From Minisyncoccota bacterium (lineage in GTDB: Bacteria; Patescibacteriota; Minisyncoccia; Phycocordibacterales; JAACPR01): a stretch of DNA of 23,336 nt. This document shows, piece by piece, positions 1 through 6,606 of the stretch. The notes under the pieces are model-generated. The model searched no databases. It was not told where the DNA came from and saw only the letters and a list, made by a program, of their open reading frames with translations. Made by a program: the position numbers and the translations under genes. The stretch spans positions 1-23,336 of the forward strand of contig JAGOTN010000004.1 in assembly GCA_018061745.1 (NCBI GenBank). Reading direction: 5' to 3'. Each line of letters starts with the position of its first letter. Within the stretch, counting starts at the first letter, position 1.

Positions 1-376
1 AACCAACTGAAATTGCAAAAGATATTGGCATTAGTACAAAAAACACATCAGCTAAAGACGGGTAAGGTGATTCAATTCCTGCAAATAAATTGTAAAAACT
101 CCAAGTTGCGCCTCCTAAAAAAAATAACAAATTAGATATTCCTGTCCATAAAATAGCATTAGATACTCCACCTCTGTCTCCACCTTTTTTATAATAAGTG
201 AAGCAGATTATTGCAGATATTAGAAAAATAAGACCAGATAGTAATGATGCCCATTGGTTTATTGGAGTATCTGTTCTTCCTGTAAATTGTAACCATAAGA
301 ATAATGCAATAACTGCGAACCCTGTAATTGTAATTATATTAAAAGCTTTTTTGTGAAATTTTTGTAATGTATCCAT
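1..376 (-). CDS. Multi-pass membrane protein, N-terminal part (cut by window edge)
   Basis: The frame is open from an ATG at 374-376 leftward to the window edge, giving about 125 visible residues. They are strongly hydrophobic, with likely membrane segments near residues 12-30, 44-62, 72-92 and from 108 onward. These are separated by short polar loops such as the KKGGDRGG turn near 63-70. The segment YPSLADVFF near 105-113 resembles a motif in the membrane half of some bacterial sensor proteins, but no signalling domain is in view. A -10 hexamer ends 7 nt upstream of the ATG, so the mRNA is probably leaderless. It is transcribed divergently from the RNase H gene. Function is unassigned; it could be a stand-alone small membrane protein or a receptor N-terminus. 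Confidence 0.75.
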   Translation of the reverse strand, partial: MDTLQKFHKKAFNIITITGFAVIALFLWLQFTGRTDTPINQWASLLSGLIFLISAIICFTYYKKGGDRGGVSNAILWTGISNLLFFLGGATWSFYNLFAGIESPYPSLADVFFVLMPISFAISVG

Positions 377-383
377 ACTGATA

Positions 384-389
384 ATTGTA
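384..389 (-). promoter_or_regulatory. -10 element of the leftward membrane-protein gene
   Basis: Read leftward this is TACAAT, followed by 7 nt and the ATG at 376. I see no good -35. The spacing puts the transcription start at or next to the A of the start codon. Confidence 0.5.
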
Positions 390-437
390 GCATTTTTAAT
401 TTTATTTAAGAGTTTTTATAAACAATAAACAGCGTGT

Positions 438-443
438 TATACT
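438..443 (+). promoter_or_regulatory. Extended -10 of rnhA
   Basis: TATACT is preceded by TGT, making an extended -10 (TGnTATACT), and 7 nt separate it from the ATG at 451. A weak -35 (TTTATA, 415-420) lies 17 nt upstream. The mRNA is predicted to be leaderless. Confidence 0.55.
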
Positions 444-450
444 TCACAAA

Positions 451-1152
451 ATGAAAATCGCTACAATTTTTACAGATGGATCTTCTCGCGGTAATCCAGG
501 GCCCGGAGGGTGGGGTTCAATTATTTCCCTCAATGGGGAAATTGTTGAAATTGGAGGAAGGGAAAACAGGACGACAAACAACAGAATGGAGCTAACTGCT
601 GTGGTGAGTGCTTTAAATGGTTTACTTCAGAATAAAAAAACTGACGGTGCCCTTGTTTTTACGGATTCAAGTTATGTTTTGAATGGTTCTACTAAATGGA
701 TTCATGGATGGAAGAAAAATGGTTGGGTAAAATCAGATAAAAGTGATGTTTTAAACAAAGATCTTTGGGAAAAGATGGATTTTGTTTTAGAAAATTTAAA
801 TGTTGAGTGGAATCTTGTTGCAGGACACGCGGGAATTCCAGGAAATGAAAGATGTGATGTTATTGCAACTTCTTTTGCTGATAATAGTCCAATAGATTTA
901 TATTCTGGTTCAGTTGAGAAATATTTTGTTGATATTAAAAATATTGCTCCTTTGGCTGTAAATAAGGCTGGTAAGGATAGAGCTAAATTAAAAGCTCATA
1001 GTTATTTGTCTTTGGTTAATGGGGAATTGATAAAACACGCTACTTGGGTTGAGTGTGAAGCTAGGGTTCGTGGAATAAAGGGTGCTAAATTTCGAAAGTC
1101 TGTTTCTCCGCAAGATGAGATGGATATTATTTCTGAGTGGAAAATAAGTTAA
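451..1152 (+). CDS. rnhA: Ribonuclease HI with C-terminal hybrid-binding-like domain
   Basis: RNase HI cuts the RNA strand of RNA-DNA hybrids, removing primers and R-loops. Residues 1-145 form the catalytic domain: FTDGSSRGNPGPGG at the N-terminus, acidic residues D9, E47 (NRMEL), D72 (TDS) and D136, and the catalytic-loop histidine H126 (GHAGIPGN). The protein is 233 residues against about 150 for the plain enzyme. The extra C-terminus, near 180-233, holds TW-x-EC-x-A-x-V-x-G-x-x-GAKFRK. This closely resembles the hybrid-binding (viroplasmin-like) domain that other RNases H1 carry at the N-terminus. The gene stands alone behind its own extended -10. There is no Shine-Dalgarno sequence. The catalytic assignment is firm; the C-terminal domain identity is inferred from the motif. 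Confidence 0.93.
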   Translation: MKIATIFTDGSSRGNPGPGGWGSIISLNGEIVEIGGRENRTTNNRMELTAVVSALNGLLQNKKTDGALVFTDSSYVLNGSTKWIHGWKKNGWVKSDKSDVLNKDLWEKMDFVLENLNVEWNLVAGHAGIPGNERCDVIATSFADNSPIDLYSGSVEKYFVDIKNIAPLAVNKAGKDRAKLKAHSYLSLVNGELIKHATWVECEARVRGIKGAKFRKSVSPQDEMDIISEWKIS

Positions 1153-1205
1153 ATTCTGATAAATTTTTTACAAGTAATTTTTTAGTTTGAGGATATTCTG
1201 GATGG

Positions 1206-2585
1206 GTGATTTTTTATAGTGTTATTTTTGCTTTTTTACTAGGAGTTTTTATTTTTGAAAATGTTGGTTTAGGTTTTTATTCAATCGTGTTTTTATTAGT
1301 TGCTTCAATATATTTTTTGATTGCATTTAAAAATATTAAATTACTTTTTATAATTTTATTTTTTATTTTAGGCGCTTGGAGAATTTTAAATATTGAAAAA
1401 ATAAATAATGCAGACTTTCTATTAAATAAAGAGGTGGAGTTTATTGGAGTAATTATTGCTGAACCAGATAAAAGGGAGTTTAGTACACATTATGTAGTTA
1501 AATTAGATGATTATAATTCTACAGTAAGACTTACATTGGCTAGGTTTCCTCAACTTTTTTTCAACGAAAAAATAAGTTTTAAAGGAAAAATCCAAAAGCC
1601 GGAAACTTTTGAAAATGAAAATGGAATTATTTTTGATTATCCAAAGTTTTTGGCTAAAGATGGAATTGCTTATGTAATTTTTCATCCAATTATAATTTCT
1701 AGAGAGAAAAATGTTCCAGATAATTTATTTCAAAAATCTATAATTATTTTTTATGAAACTTTAATCTATATTAAAAATATTTTCTCAATCAATTTACAAA
1801 AAGAATTAAAAGAACCAGAAGCAGGTTTGGCAGCTGGAATTTTAATTGGATCAAAACAAGCTCTCGGTAAAGAGTTGCTAGAAGATTTTAGAAGGGCAGG
1901 GTTAATTCACCTTGTAGTTTTATCTGGGTACAATGTCACAATTATTGCAGACGCTGTTAGAAAAATTCTCTCGGGATTGCCGATTTTTTATGCAAAAAGT
2001 TTATCAATATTTTTTATAATTAGTTTCGCAATTTTGACTGGAGCTAGTGCAACTACGATTAGGGCTAGTATTATGGCCATTATTTCAGTTTTGGTTTTTT
2101 CAACTACAAGAAAATATCAAGTAAATCGTGCGCTCTGGGTCGCCGCTTTCCTCATGGTATTTCAAAATCCAAGAATCCTCACCGGCGACCCAGGCTTCCA
2201 ACTTTCATTCGTAGCAACTCTCGGTTTAATACACATCAGCCCTCTAATTTCTGCAAAACTAAAATTTATAACTGAAAAATTTCAAATTAGAGAAATAATT
2301 TCTTCAACAATAGCGACTCAAATAGTTGTACTTCCACTTTTAATAAAAATGACAGGAGAGATTTCTGTTGTCGCGATGATTTCAAATCTTTTGGTTTTGC
2401 CACTTATGCCAACCGCAATGTTGTTGTCAGCCGTCTCTGGTACTTTTTCATTTTTATATCCATTCACGAAAATAATTTCTTTACCTACTTATTTTATTTT
2501 GAATTTTATTATTTTTGTAGCAGAAAAAACTTCAGGATTATCTTTTGCAGTTATCAAAATTGTTTTCAATAATTTCCCAATTTAA
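1206..2585 (+). CDS. comEC: ComEC/Rec2-type competence channel protein, membrane half
   Basis: ComEC forms the inner-membrane channel for single-stranded DNA in natural transformation. The 459-residue product starts at GTG 1206. Residues 1-60 contain two or three membrane helices, residues 70-160 match the OB-like DUF4131 region, and residues from about 205 onward are the Competence domain. The hallmark is EAGLAAGILIG followed by LIHLVVLSGYNVTII (residues 233-247), equivalent to the usual HLLAxSGLHVG segment. Many helices follow to the C-terminus. The metallo-beta-lactamase part found in full-length ComEC is absent here and is encoded separately at 3191-4072. The last 48 bp overlap the 3' end of the leftward superoxide dismutase gene. 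A TATTCT hexamer ends 6 nt before the GTG, which would make the mRNA leaderless, but no -35 is visible. The start could be somewhat later. Confidence 0.88.
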   Translation: MIFYSVIFAFLLGVFIFENVGLGFYSIVFLLVASIYFLIAFKNIKLLFIILFFILGAWRILNIEKINNADFLLNKEVEFIGVIIAEPDKREFSTHYVVKLDDYNSTVRLTLARFPQLFFNEKISFKGKIQKPETFENENGIIFDYPKFLAKDGIAYVIFHPIIISREKNVPDNLFQKSIIIFYETLIYIKNIFSINLQKELKEPEAGLAAGILIGSKQALGKELLEDFRRAGLIHLVVLSGYNVTIIADAVRKILSGLPIFYAKSLSIFFIISFAILTGASATTIRASIMAIISVLVFSTTRKYQVNRALWVAAFLMVFQNPRILTGDPGFQLSFVATLGLIHISPLISAKLKFITEKFQIREIISSTIATQIVVLPLLIKMTGEISVVAMISNLLVLPLMPTAMLLSAVSGTFSFLYPFTKIISLPTYFILNFIIFVAEKTSGLSFAVIKIVFNNFPI

Positions 2586-3125
2586 ATTCGCAAAGAAGTC
2601 TTCAATATAAGTAGCTTTTCCAGAAGGGTAGTAGTCTGCAACGAAAGAATGTTCCCACATATCTAAAGCTAAAATAGGAATACAACCATTTAAATGACCT
2701 AAATGTTGTTCATCTACCCAAGAATTTAAAAGTTGATTTGTTTTTGTATCAAAATATAAAATTGCCCAACCAATTCCACGAGTTTTCGCAATTGTTTTAA
2801 ATCTAGCAATCCAATTTTCAAAAGATCCAAAGTCTTCAGTTATTTTATTTTTTAATTCGCTATCAGAAATATCTTTTGCTCCACCTTCTAAAGAATCAAA
2901 ATAAACTTCATGGTTTCGCATTCCATCAAATTCAAATGAAAATCTTCTTTGCATTTCAGATATTGCATAAGCATCTTTTTCAGCATCACGACTAGAAATT
3001 TCTTCTAAGATTAAATTAGCGTGTTTAACATAACCTTCGTAAAGTTTTACATGTTCTTCTATAGTTTTCTCTGAAATTCCTTTTAAAGTTGGAATATTAA
3101 ATTTTTTGGCTTCAAATTTTTGCAT
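2538..3125 (-). CDS. sod: Superoxide dismutase, Fe/Mn family
   Basis: This enzyme dismutates superoxide to oxygen and hydrogen peroxide, probably in the cytoplasm since no signal peptide is visible. The 195 residues have the two-domain Fe/Mn SOD layout. The probable metal ligands are H25 (EEHVKLY), H72 (GMRNHEVYF), D155 and H159 (LDMWEHSF). Residue -4 from H72 is Gly, as in manganese enzymes, but the region that usually supplies the second-sphere Gln reads VDEQHLGHL, so metal use cannot be read from sequence. The start ATG has no Shine-Dalgarno; an A/T-rich leader of about 33 nt separates it from a TATAAT box. The gene lies leftward between the two comEC halves and overlaps the first by 48 bp at the 3' end. 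Confidence 0.93.
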   Translation of the reverse strand: MQKFEAKKFNIPTLKGISEKTIEEHVKLYEGYVKHANLILEEISSRDAEKDAYAISEMQRRFSFEFDGMRNHEVYFDSLEGGAKDISDSELKNKITEDFGSFENWIARFKTIAKTRGIGWAILYFDTKTNQLLNSWVDEQHLGHLNGCIPILALDMWEHSFVADYYPSGKATYIEDFFANLNWEIIENNFDNCKR

Positions 3126-3163
3126 ATTATTTTATTTATAATTTAGATTATTTTAATAAAGAT

Positions 3164-3169
3164 ATTATA
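3164..3169 (-). promoter_or_regulatory. -10 element of the sod gene
   Basis: Read leftward this is a perfect TATAAT, about 38 nt upstream of the sod start. It lies back to back with the -10 of the rightward metallo-beta-lactamase gene, only 9 bp away, so the two divergent promoters share a very compact region. Confidence 0.5.
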
Positions 3170-3178
3170 TCAAACTGA

Positions 3179-3184
3179 TACAAT
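3179..3184 (+). promoter_or_regulatory. -10 element of the ComEC-type metallo-beta-lactamase gene
   Basis: TACAAT is followed by 6 nt and the GTG start at 3191, predicting a leaderless mRNA. No convincing -35 is seen. Confidence 0.45.
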
Positions 3185-3190
3185 ATTTAC

Positions 3191-4072
3191 GTGGATGATA
3201 TATTAAGCCCTAAAGAAATCAAAAAAATAGCTATAAATATAGTTTTTTTAATCTCGCTTCTAATCACCGGTCTTTCTGGTTGGTTTCAAATAATTTCAAA
3301 TGAAAATAAAGGGAATCTCAAAGTTTCATTTTTAGATGTTGGGCAAGGCGATTCTATTTTTATTGAAGCTCCAAATAAAATGCAAATAATAATAGACACT
3401 GGACCAAATGCTAAGGTTTTACAATCTCTAAATGATCAAATTTCTTTTTTCGATGAAAGTATTGACGCTGTTGTTTTGACTCATCCAGATCTAGATCATA
3501 TAGGTGGAACTATTGATTTGTTTAATTCATATGATGTTCCTTTGATAATGTTTGCAACAAGCACAAAAGAGACAGATGCAACTATTGAAATTTCAAATTT
3601 AGATGTGGAAAGAAGAGAGGTAAAAGATGGCGATATTATAATGCTCGATTCTGAAAAGAATATTTATTTAGAAATTCTTTCTCCTGATAATGAAAAGATA
3701 AGTGTGGATTCAAATGATCAATCTATCGTTGCTAAGTTAATTTACGGAGAAACATGTTTTATTCTTACAGGTGATGCTTCAAAAGAAGTTGAAATGAAAA
3801 TTGTTAAAAAGTATGGAGATAAAATAAAATGTGATGTTTTAAAGGTGGGGCATCATGGTTCGCATACTTCTTCTGAAGAAAAATTTGTTGGTTTCGTTTC
3901 TCCAAAATTCGCAATCATTTCAGCAGGAAAAGATAATAAATATGGACATCCTCATAAGGAAACAATAGACACACTCTTAAAATTTAATGTAGAAATATTG
4001 AATACTGCAGATTTAGGAAATATCACTTTTTTCTCAGATGGTTCAAATGTTTATCTTGACAAAAGTCATTAA
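3191..4072 (+). CDS. ComEC-type metallo-beta-lactamase fold hydrolase, membrane-anchored
   Basis: This 293-residue protein corresponds to the C-terminal third of canonical ComEC. It starts at GTG, has one membrane helix at residues 12-34, then the segment KVSFLDVGQGDS (44-55) that opens the ComEC nuclease-like domain. Metal-site motifs are THPDLDH (97-103, the HxHxDH-like site) and, later, LTGDAS and KVGHHGSHTSS. In the family this domain is thought to act on the incoming or non-transported DNA strand. It is separated from the channel half by the leftward sod gene, so ComEC is split into two polypeptides with separate promoters. The next gene follows after 20 nt but has its own promoter inside this gene's end. 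A stand-alone MBL hydrolase role is the alternative reading. Confidence 0.87.
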   Translation: MDDILSPKEIKKIAINIVFLISLLITGLSGWFQIISNENKGNLKVSFLDVGQGDSIFIEAPNKMQIIIDTGPNAKVLQSLNDQISFFDESIDAVVLTHPDLDHIGGTIDLFNSYDVPLIMFATSTKETDATIEISNLDVERREVKDGDIIMLDSEKNIYLEILSPDNEKISVDSNDQSIVAKLIYGETCFILTGDASKEVEMKIVKKYGDKIKCDVLKVGHHGSHTSSEEKFVGFVSPKFAIISAGKDNKYGHPHKETIDTLLKFNVEILNTADLGNITFFSDGSNVYLDKSH

Positions 4073-4083
4073 TTATTTAAATA
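4056..4083 (+). promoter_or_regulatory. Promoter of the ICMT-like gene
   Basis: A consensus TTGACA (4056-4061) sits 16 nt upstream of TAAATA (4078-4083). The first hexamer overlaps the last codons of the metallo-beta-lactamase gene. The -10 ends 9 nt before the ATG at 4093, so the leader would be about 2-3 nt or none. Confidence 0.5.
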
Positions 4084-4092
4084 TCATTTTTA

Positions 4093-4668
4093 ATGAATAC
4101 GATCTTTTTTTATATTGCTGATTTCTTGTTAATCTCATTCTTTTTTATGAGATATATATCTGGACAAAAGTGGGGACTTGCAACAAAGGCTAAATCAATC
4201 AGAGAGTTCTTGAGTAAGGAATTTATGATACTTCTCCTGATCTTTTTAATTGTATTGCAACATGCGGGCATTTATTATCCTATTGGATTTAAGGTGTCAG
4301 TTCCTCTTTTGTGTATAGCTTCAATAATTTCTGGTACGGGAATTATTGTTTGTTTTATGACGCGCGTTGTCCGGTCAAAAACTTGGAGTAGATTCTGCGA
4401 AGAACCCACCGATCATAAACTAACAACAACGGGTGTTCATAAAATATCAAGACACCCCTATTATTTAGGAGTCATTCTTTGGGCGGTTGGTATTTCAATA
4501 CTCTATTCAAATATTCTCATCGTTGTCTTGGCAGTTGTTTGGACTCTTTTGGCAATTTTAGTTGCTAAAAAGGAAGAAAAATTTCTGGAAACTGAGTTCG
4601 GGAATGAGTGGATACTATACAAAAAAAGAACACCATTTTTATTTGGTGTTCGTCATTTGCTGTCTTAA
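4093..4668 (+). CDS. Isoprenylcysteine carboxyl methyltransferase-like membrane protein
   Basis: This 191-residue membrane protein has about five hydrophobic segments (near 4-20, 43-62, 68-92, 124-137 and 140-158). Its C-terminal half has the ICMT/PEMT-family SAM-binding signature: TTGVHKISRHPYYLG (112-126), then the EEKFLETEFGNEW segment (161-173) and a KKRTPFLF tail. Bacterial members methylate lipids or small molecules at the membrane; the substrate cannot be told from sequence. No partner gene is adjacent. Its last codons and stop form the 5' arm of a rho-independent terminator. The family is a confident assignment and the activity is inferred. Confidence 0.8.
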   Translation: MNTIFFYIADFLLISFFFMRYISGQKWGLATKAKSIREFLSKEFMILLLIFLIVLQHAGIYYPIGFKVSVPLLCIASIISGTGIIVCFMTRVVRSKTWSRFCEEPTDHKLTTTGVHKISRHPYYLGVILWAVGISILYSNILIVVLAVVWTLLAILVAKKEEKFLETEFGNEWILYKKRTPFLFGVRHLLS

Positions 4669-4683
4669 TTGAGACGGCTTTTT
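4659..4683 (+). terminator. Rho-independent terminator of the ICMT-like gene
   Basis: A 7-bp stem GCTGTCT/AGACGGC (4659-4665 with 4672-4678, one G-T pair) has a 6-nt loop and is followed by TTTTT. The stop codon lies in the loop. The T-run is only on the rightward side, so it does not serve the convergent rpmB gene. Confidence 0.6.
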
Positions 4684-4692
4684 ATTTAAAAA

Positions 4693-4935
4693 TTAAATAA
4701 CTCCAGCGTCTTTAAGTGCTTTGTAAGCTCCTTTTTTATTGATAGTTTTAATAGCTTGTGTTGAAAGAGTAAGGTTTAGAGTTTGGTTTATTTCAGGAAC
4801 AAAAACTCGTTTCTTTTGTAGGTTTACATACTTTCGAACTTTCCCAGTTGGGTTGAATTTAGTAGCACGAACGCGGTTTGAGTATCCGCCTCCCATTTGT
4901 GAATGTTTTCCTGTTATTGCGCAAGCCTTTGCCAT
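4693..4935 (-). CDS. rpmB: 50S ribosomal protein L28
   Basis: L28 is a small basic protein of the large subunit. The 80-residue product shows the L28 pattern: MAKACAITGKHSQMGGGYSNR at the N-terminus, where the family has a GK-x-x-x-x-GNxVSHS-like region, then RKYVNLQKKRVFVPE and a basic C-terminus. It stands alone, leftward, convergent with the ICMT-like gene and divergent from the M50 protease. Its promoter is TTGCAT-16-TAGTAT on the minus strand and overlaps the protease promoter; the leader is about 15 nt. The overlapping frame on the opposite strand is a shadow. Confidence 0.93.
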   Translation of the reverse strand: MAKACAITGKHSQMGGGYSNRVRATKFNPTGKVRKYVNLQKKRVFVPEINQTLNLTLSTQAIKTINKKGAYKALKDAGVI

Positions 4936-4951
4936 ATATTTACATTAAGTT

Positions 4952-4980
4952 TTGCCATACTACCAAACAGTATATATAAT
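4952..4980 (+). promoter_or_regulatory. Promoter of the M50 protease gene
   Basis: TTGCCA (4952-4957) and TATAAT (4975-4980) are 17 nt apart, one of the best promoters in the window. The -10 ends 9 nt before the ATG at 4990, so the transcript starts within about 3 nt of the start codon. Confidence 0.7.
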
Positions 4981-4984
4981 GCAA
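4957..4984 (-). promoter_or_regulatory. Promoter of rpmB, interlocked with the M50 protease promoter
   Basis: Read leftward, TTGCAT (4984-4979) and TAGTAT (4962-4957) are 16 nt apart. The -35 overlaps the -10 of the rightward promoter and the -10 touches its -35. The two promoters therefore occupy the same DNA face to face. Confidence 0.6.
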
Positions 4985-4989
4985 GTGTT

Positions 4990-5607
4990 ATGGAACCAAT
5001 TTCTGCAATTTTATTAGTCGCAATAGTCATTATATCTGTGGTAGTTCACGAAGTTGCTCATGGTTATGCGGCTTTATGGTTGGGCGATATGACAGCTCAA
5101 TATGCAGGAAGATTGACTTTAAACCCTTTAAAACACTTAGATTTATGGGGTTCTGTGATTATTCCTTTGATGCTTTCTTTTTCAGGAATGATTTTTGGTT
5201 GGGCAAAACCAGTTCCTTATAATCCTTATAATTTAAGAAATCGCCGTTGGGGAGAATTACTTGTCGCACTCGCTGGGCCAGCCTCTAATATCTTGTTGGC
5301 AATTATTTTCGGAATGTTTATAAGATTAACTTCAGTAGACTCTCTGGAGATGACAAGCGTTCTGTATGTAGCTGCCGTGATTGTAAATGTAAATTTAGTT
5401 TTAGCAATTTTTAATTTAGTTCCAATCCCACCATTGGATGGTTCAAAAATAGCTTATGCTCTTTTTCCAAAACAATACGGAAAAATTAAAGATAGTTTAG
5501 AAAAATTCGGTTTCCTATTAATTTTATTTTTTATATTTTTCTTATGGCAACTATTTTCTCCAATAATAGATTTTCTTTTTAAATTAATCACAGGAATTTC
5601 TATTTAA
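4990..5607 (+). CDS. Site-2 protease family (M50) membrane metalloprotease
   Basis: Intramembrane zinc metalloproteases of this family cut transmembrane segments of regulators or signal-peptide remnants. The 205-residue protein carries the zinc motif HEVAH (20-24) in the first membrane helix, GWAKPVP (70-76), AGPASN (95-100) and the third-ligand motif NLVPIPPLDG (142-151). It has about five hydrophobic segments and no PDZ domain, so it belongs to the short S2P/SpoIVFB-like group. The frame stays open upstream to 4903, but the ATG at 4990 is chosen because it directly follows a near-consensus promoter and begins the conserved region. The upstream extension would run into rpmB. Its substrate is unknown. 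Confidence 0.9.
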   Translation: MEPISAILLVAIVIISVVVHEVAHGYAALWLGDMTAQYAGRLTLNPLKHLDLWGSVIIPLMLSFSGMIFGWAKPVPYNPYNLRNRRWGELLVALAGPASNILLAIIFGMFIRLTSVDSLEMTSVLYVAAVIVNVNLVLAIFNLVPIPPLDGSKIAYALFPKQYGKIKDSLEKFGFLLILFFIFFLWQLFSPIIDFLFKLITGISI

Positions 5608-5633
5608 ATTTAAAATATTTTTAAACCTCGTGT

Positions 5634-5639
5634 TAAAAT
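5634..5639 (+). promoter_or_regulatory. Extended -10 of the 155-residue membrane-protein gene
   Basis: TAAAAT preceded by TGT (5631-5633) makes an extended -10, with 7 nt to the GTG at 5647. This is the same geometry as the rnhA promoter and predicts a leaderless mRNA. Confidence 0.5.
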
Positions 5640-5646
5640 ATTTTTA

Positions 5647-6114
5647 GTGAAAAAATATCCAGATTTAGTTTCTAAAAATAAGGCTTTGTGTAAGGCTATT
5701 TCTCTTTTACCTGTTACAACAAAATCATCTCTACCTACAGCGTATGTGAGGTATTTACCACTTGCTGTTGGAGCTGTGATCGCAATTGCTTTCTTAATAT
5801 TTCCAACATCGTACAGACAAATTACTTTCCAAACAGTAGAAACTTCTTTTGAAAAATTTTCTTTTAAAAATCAAGAATTAAAATCTTACCTAACTTTTTC
5901 TTTGCGAGCTGGTGTGTCTGCTTATTCAGATCAAATTAAAAAAAATATTAATATTTTGCCAATAAATACAAAAGTAGAACCTCAATTATATGCCGGAAGA
6001 GTTGAAATAAAAAAACTTTCTAAATTAGATAATAAAATAAACTTAACTACTTTGGCAGAAAAAACACATCTTATGACAGCTTCAGTTGTTAATAGTTTAG
6101 ATAATCTTAAATAG
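5647..6114 (+). CDS. Small single-pass membrane protein of unknown function
   Basis: I do not recognise this 155-residue protein. It starts at GTG and has a basic N-terminal stretch (1-33) with many Lys. One clear membrane helix covers residues 36-54 (YLPLAVGAVIAIAFLIFP), and the remaining residues form a polar, Lys/Ser/Asn-rich outer part. That topology suggests an N-in, C-out anchored protein. The N-terminal part, with LCKAISLLP, is laid out like the cytoplasmic leader of bacterial anti-sigma or DUF5667-type membrane proteins, but no diagnostic motif is present. It sits between the M50 protease and the str cluster; a substrate relationship with the protease is only a guess from position. 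Confidence 0.7.
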   Translation: MKKYPDLVSKNKALCKAISLLPVTTKSSLPTAYVRYLPLAVGAVIAIAFLIFPTSYRQITFQTVETSFEKFSFKNQELKSYLTFSLRAGVSAYSDQIKKNINILPINTKVEPQLYAGRVEIKKLSKLDNKINLTTLAEKTHLMTASVVNSLDNLK

Positions 6115-6118
6115 GGTA

Positions 6119-6147
6119 TTGCATCAAAATGAAGTGTGTAGTAGAGT
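6119..6147 (+). promoter_or_regulatory. Probable promoter of the rpsL-rpsG-fusA operon
   Basis: TTGCAT (6119-6124) and TAGAGT (6142-6147) are 17 nt apart, with a short leader of about 27 nt to the S12 ATG. The leader contains AAAGGA at 6162-6167, one of the few Shine-Dalgarno-like stretches in the window, but it is 13 nt from the ATG, which is too far for a typical site. Confidence 0.45.
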
Positions 6148-6180
6148 GTCCCTACCTTTTTAAAGGACTTTTTATTGTAT

Positions 6181-6597
6181 ATGCCAACAGTTAATCAATT
6201 GATTAAGAATAATAGAAGCAAACCAAAGCGCCGAACAAAGGCGATTGCCCTTCGACGTGGTTTCAATACATTAAAAAACAAACCTACAAGATACGATGCT
6301 CCTTTCAAACGAGGTGTTTGTGTAAAAGTTACAACAAAAACTCCCCGAAAACCCAACTCTGCTATTCGAAAGATCGCTAGAGTTCGTCTTACAAACGGAC
6401 AAGAAGTTACAGCTTATATTCCAGGAATGGGACACAACCTACAAGAGCACTCTGTTGTAATGCTACGAGGAGGTAGAGTAAAAGATGTAAACATTCGATA
6501 TACAATAGTTAGAGGTGTGTTAGATGCAGAAGGTGTTAAGAAGCGTGGAAAAAGTCGAAGTCGATATGGTACTAAAAAGCCAAAAGCCGAAAAATAA
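6181..6597 (+). CDS. rpsL: 30S ribosomal protein S12
   Basis: S12 lies at the decoding centre and controls accuracy. The 138-residue product begins [11 protein letters not shown], which is why ATG 6181 is preferred over the in-frame ATG at 6175. The insert between the N-terminus and RGVCVKV is of the longer type. Core motifs present are [28 protein letters not shown] and [10 protein letters not shown]. There are two departures. Residue 56, equivalent to the Lys at E. coli position 43, is Arg. The usual VKDLPGVRYH is VKDVNIRYT, losing the Pro-Gly. It heads the str cluster and is followed after 9 nt by rpsG. Confidence 0.97.
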   Translation: MPTVNQLIKNNRSKPKRRTKAIALRRGFNTLKNKPTRYDAPFKRGVCVKVTTKTPRKPNSAIRKIARVRLTNGQEVTAYIPGMGHNLQEHSVVMLRGGRVKDVNIRYTIVRGVLDAEGVKKRGKSRSRYGTKKPKAEK

Positions 6598-6606
6598 TAA
6601 AATAAT

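Noticed and set aside
4739..4948. Rightward 69-codon frame opposite rpmB
   Set aside because: It is the reverse of the well-supported L28 gene; its product shows no family likeness.
4903..4989. Upstream in-frame start of the M50 protease
   Set aside because: It lies inside rpmB and ahead of the promoter, whose -10 ends 9 nt before the chosen ATG at 4990.
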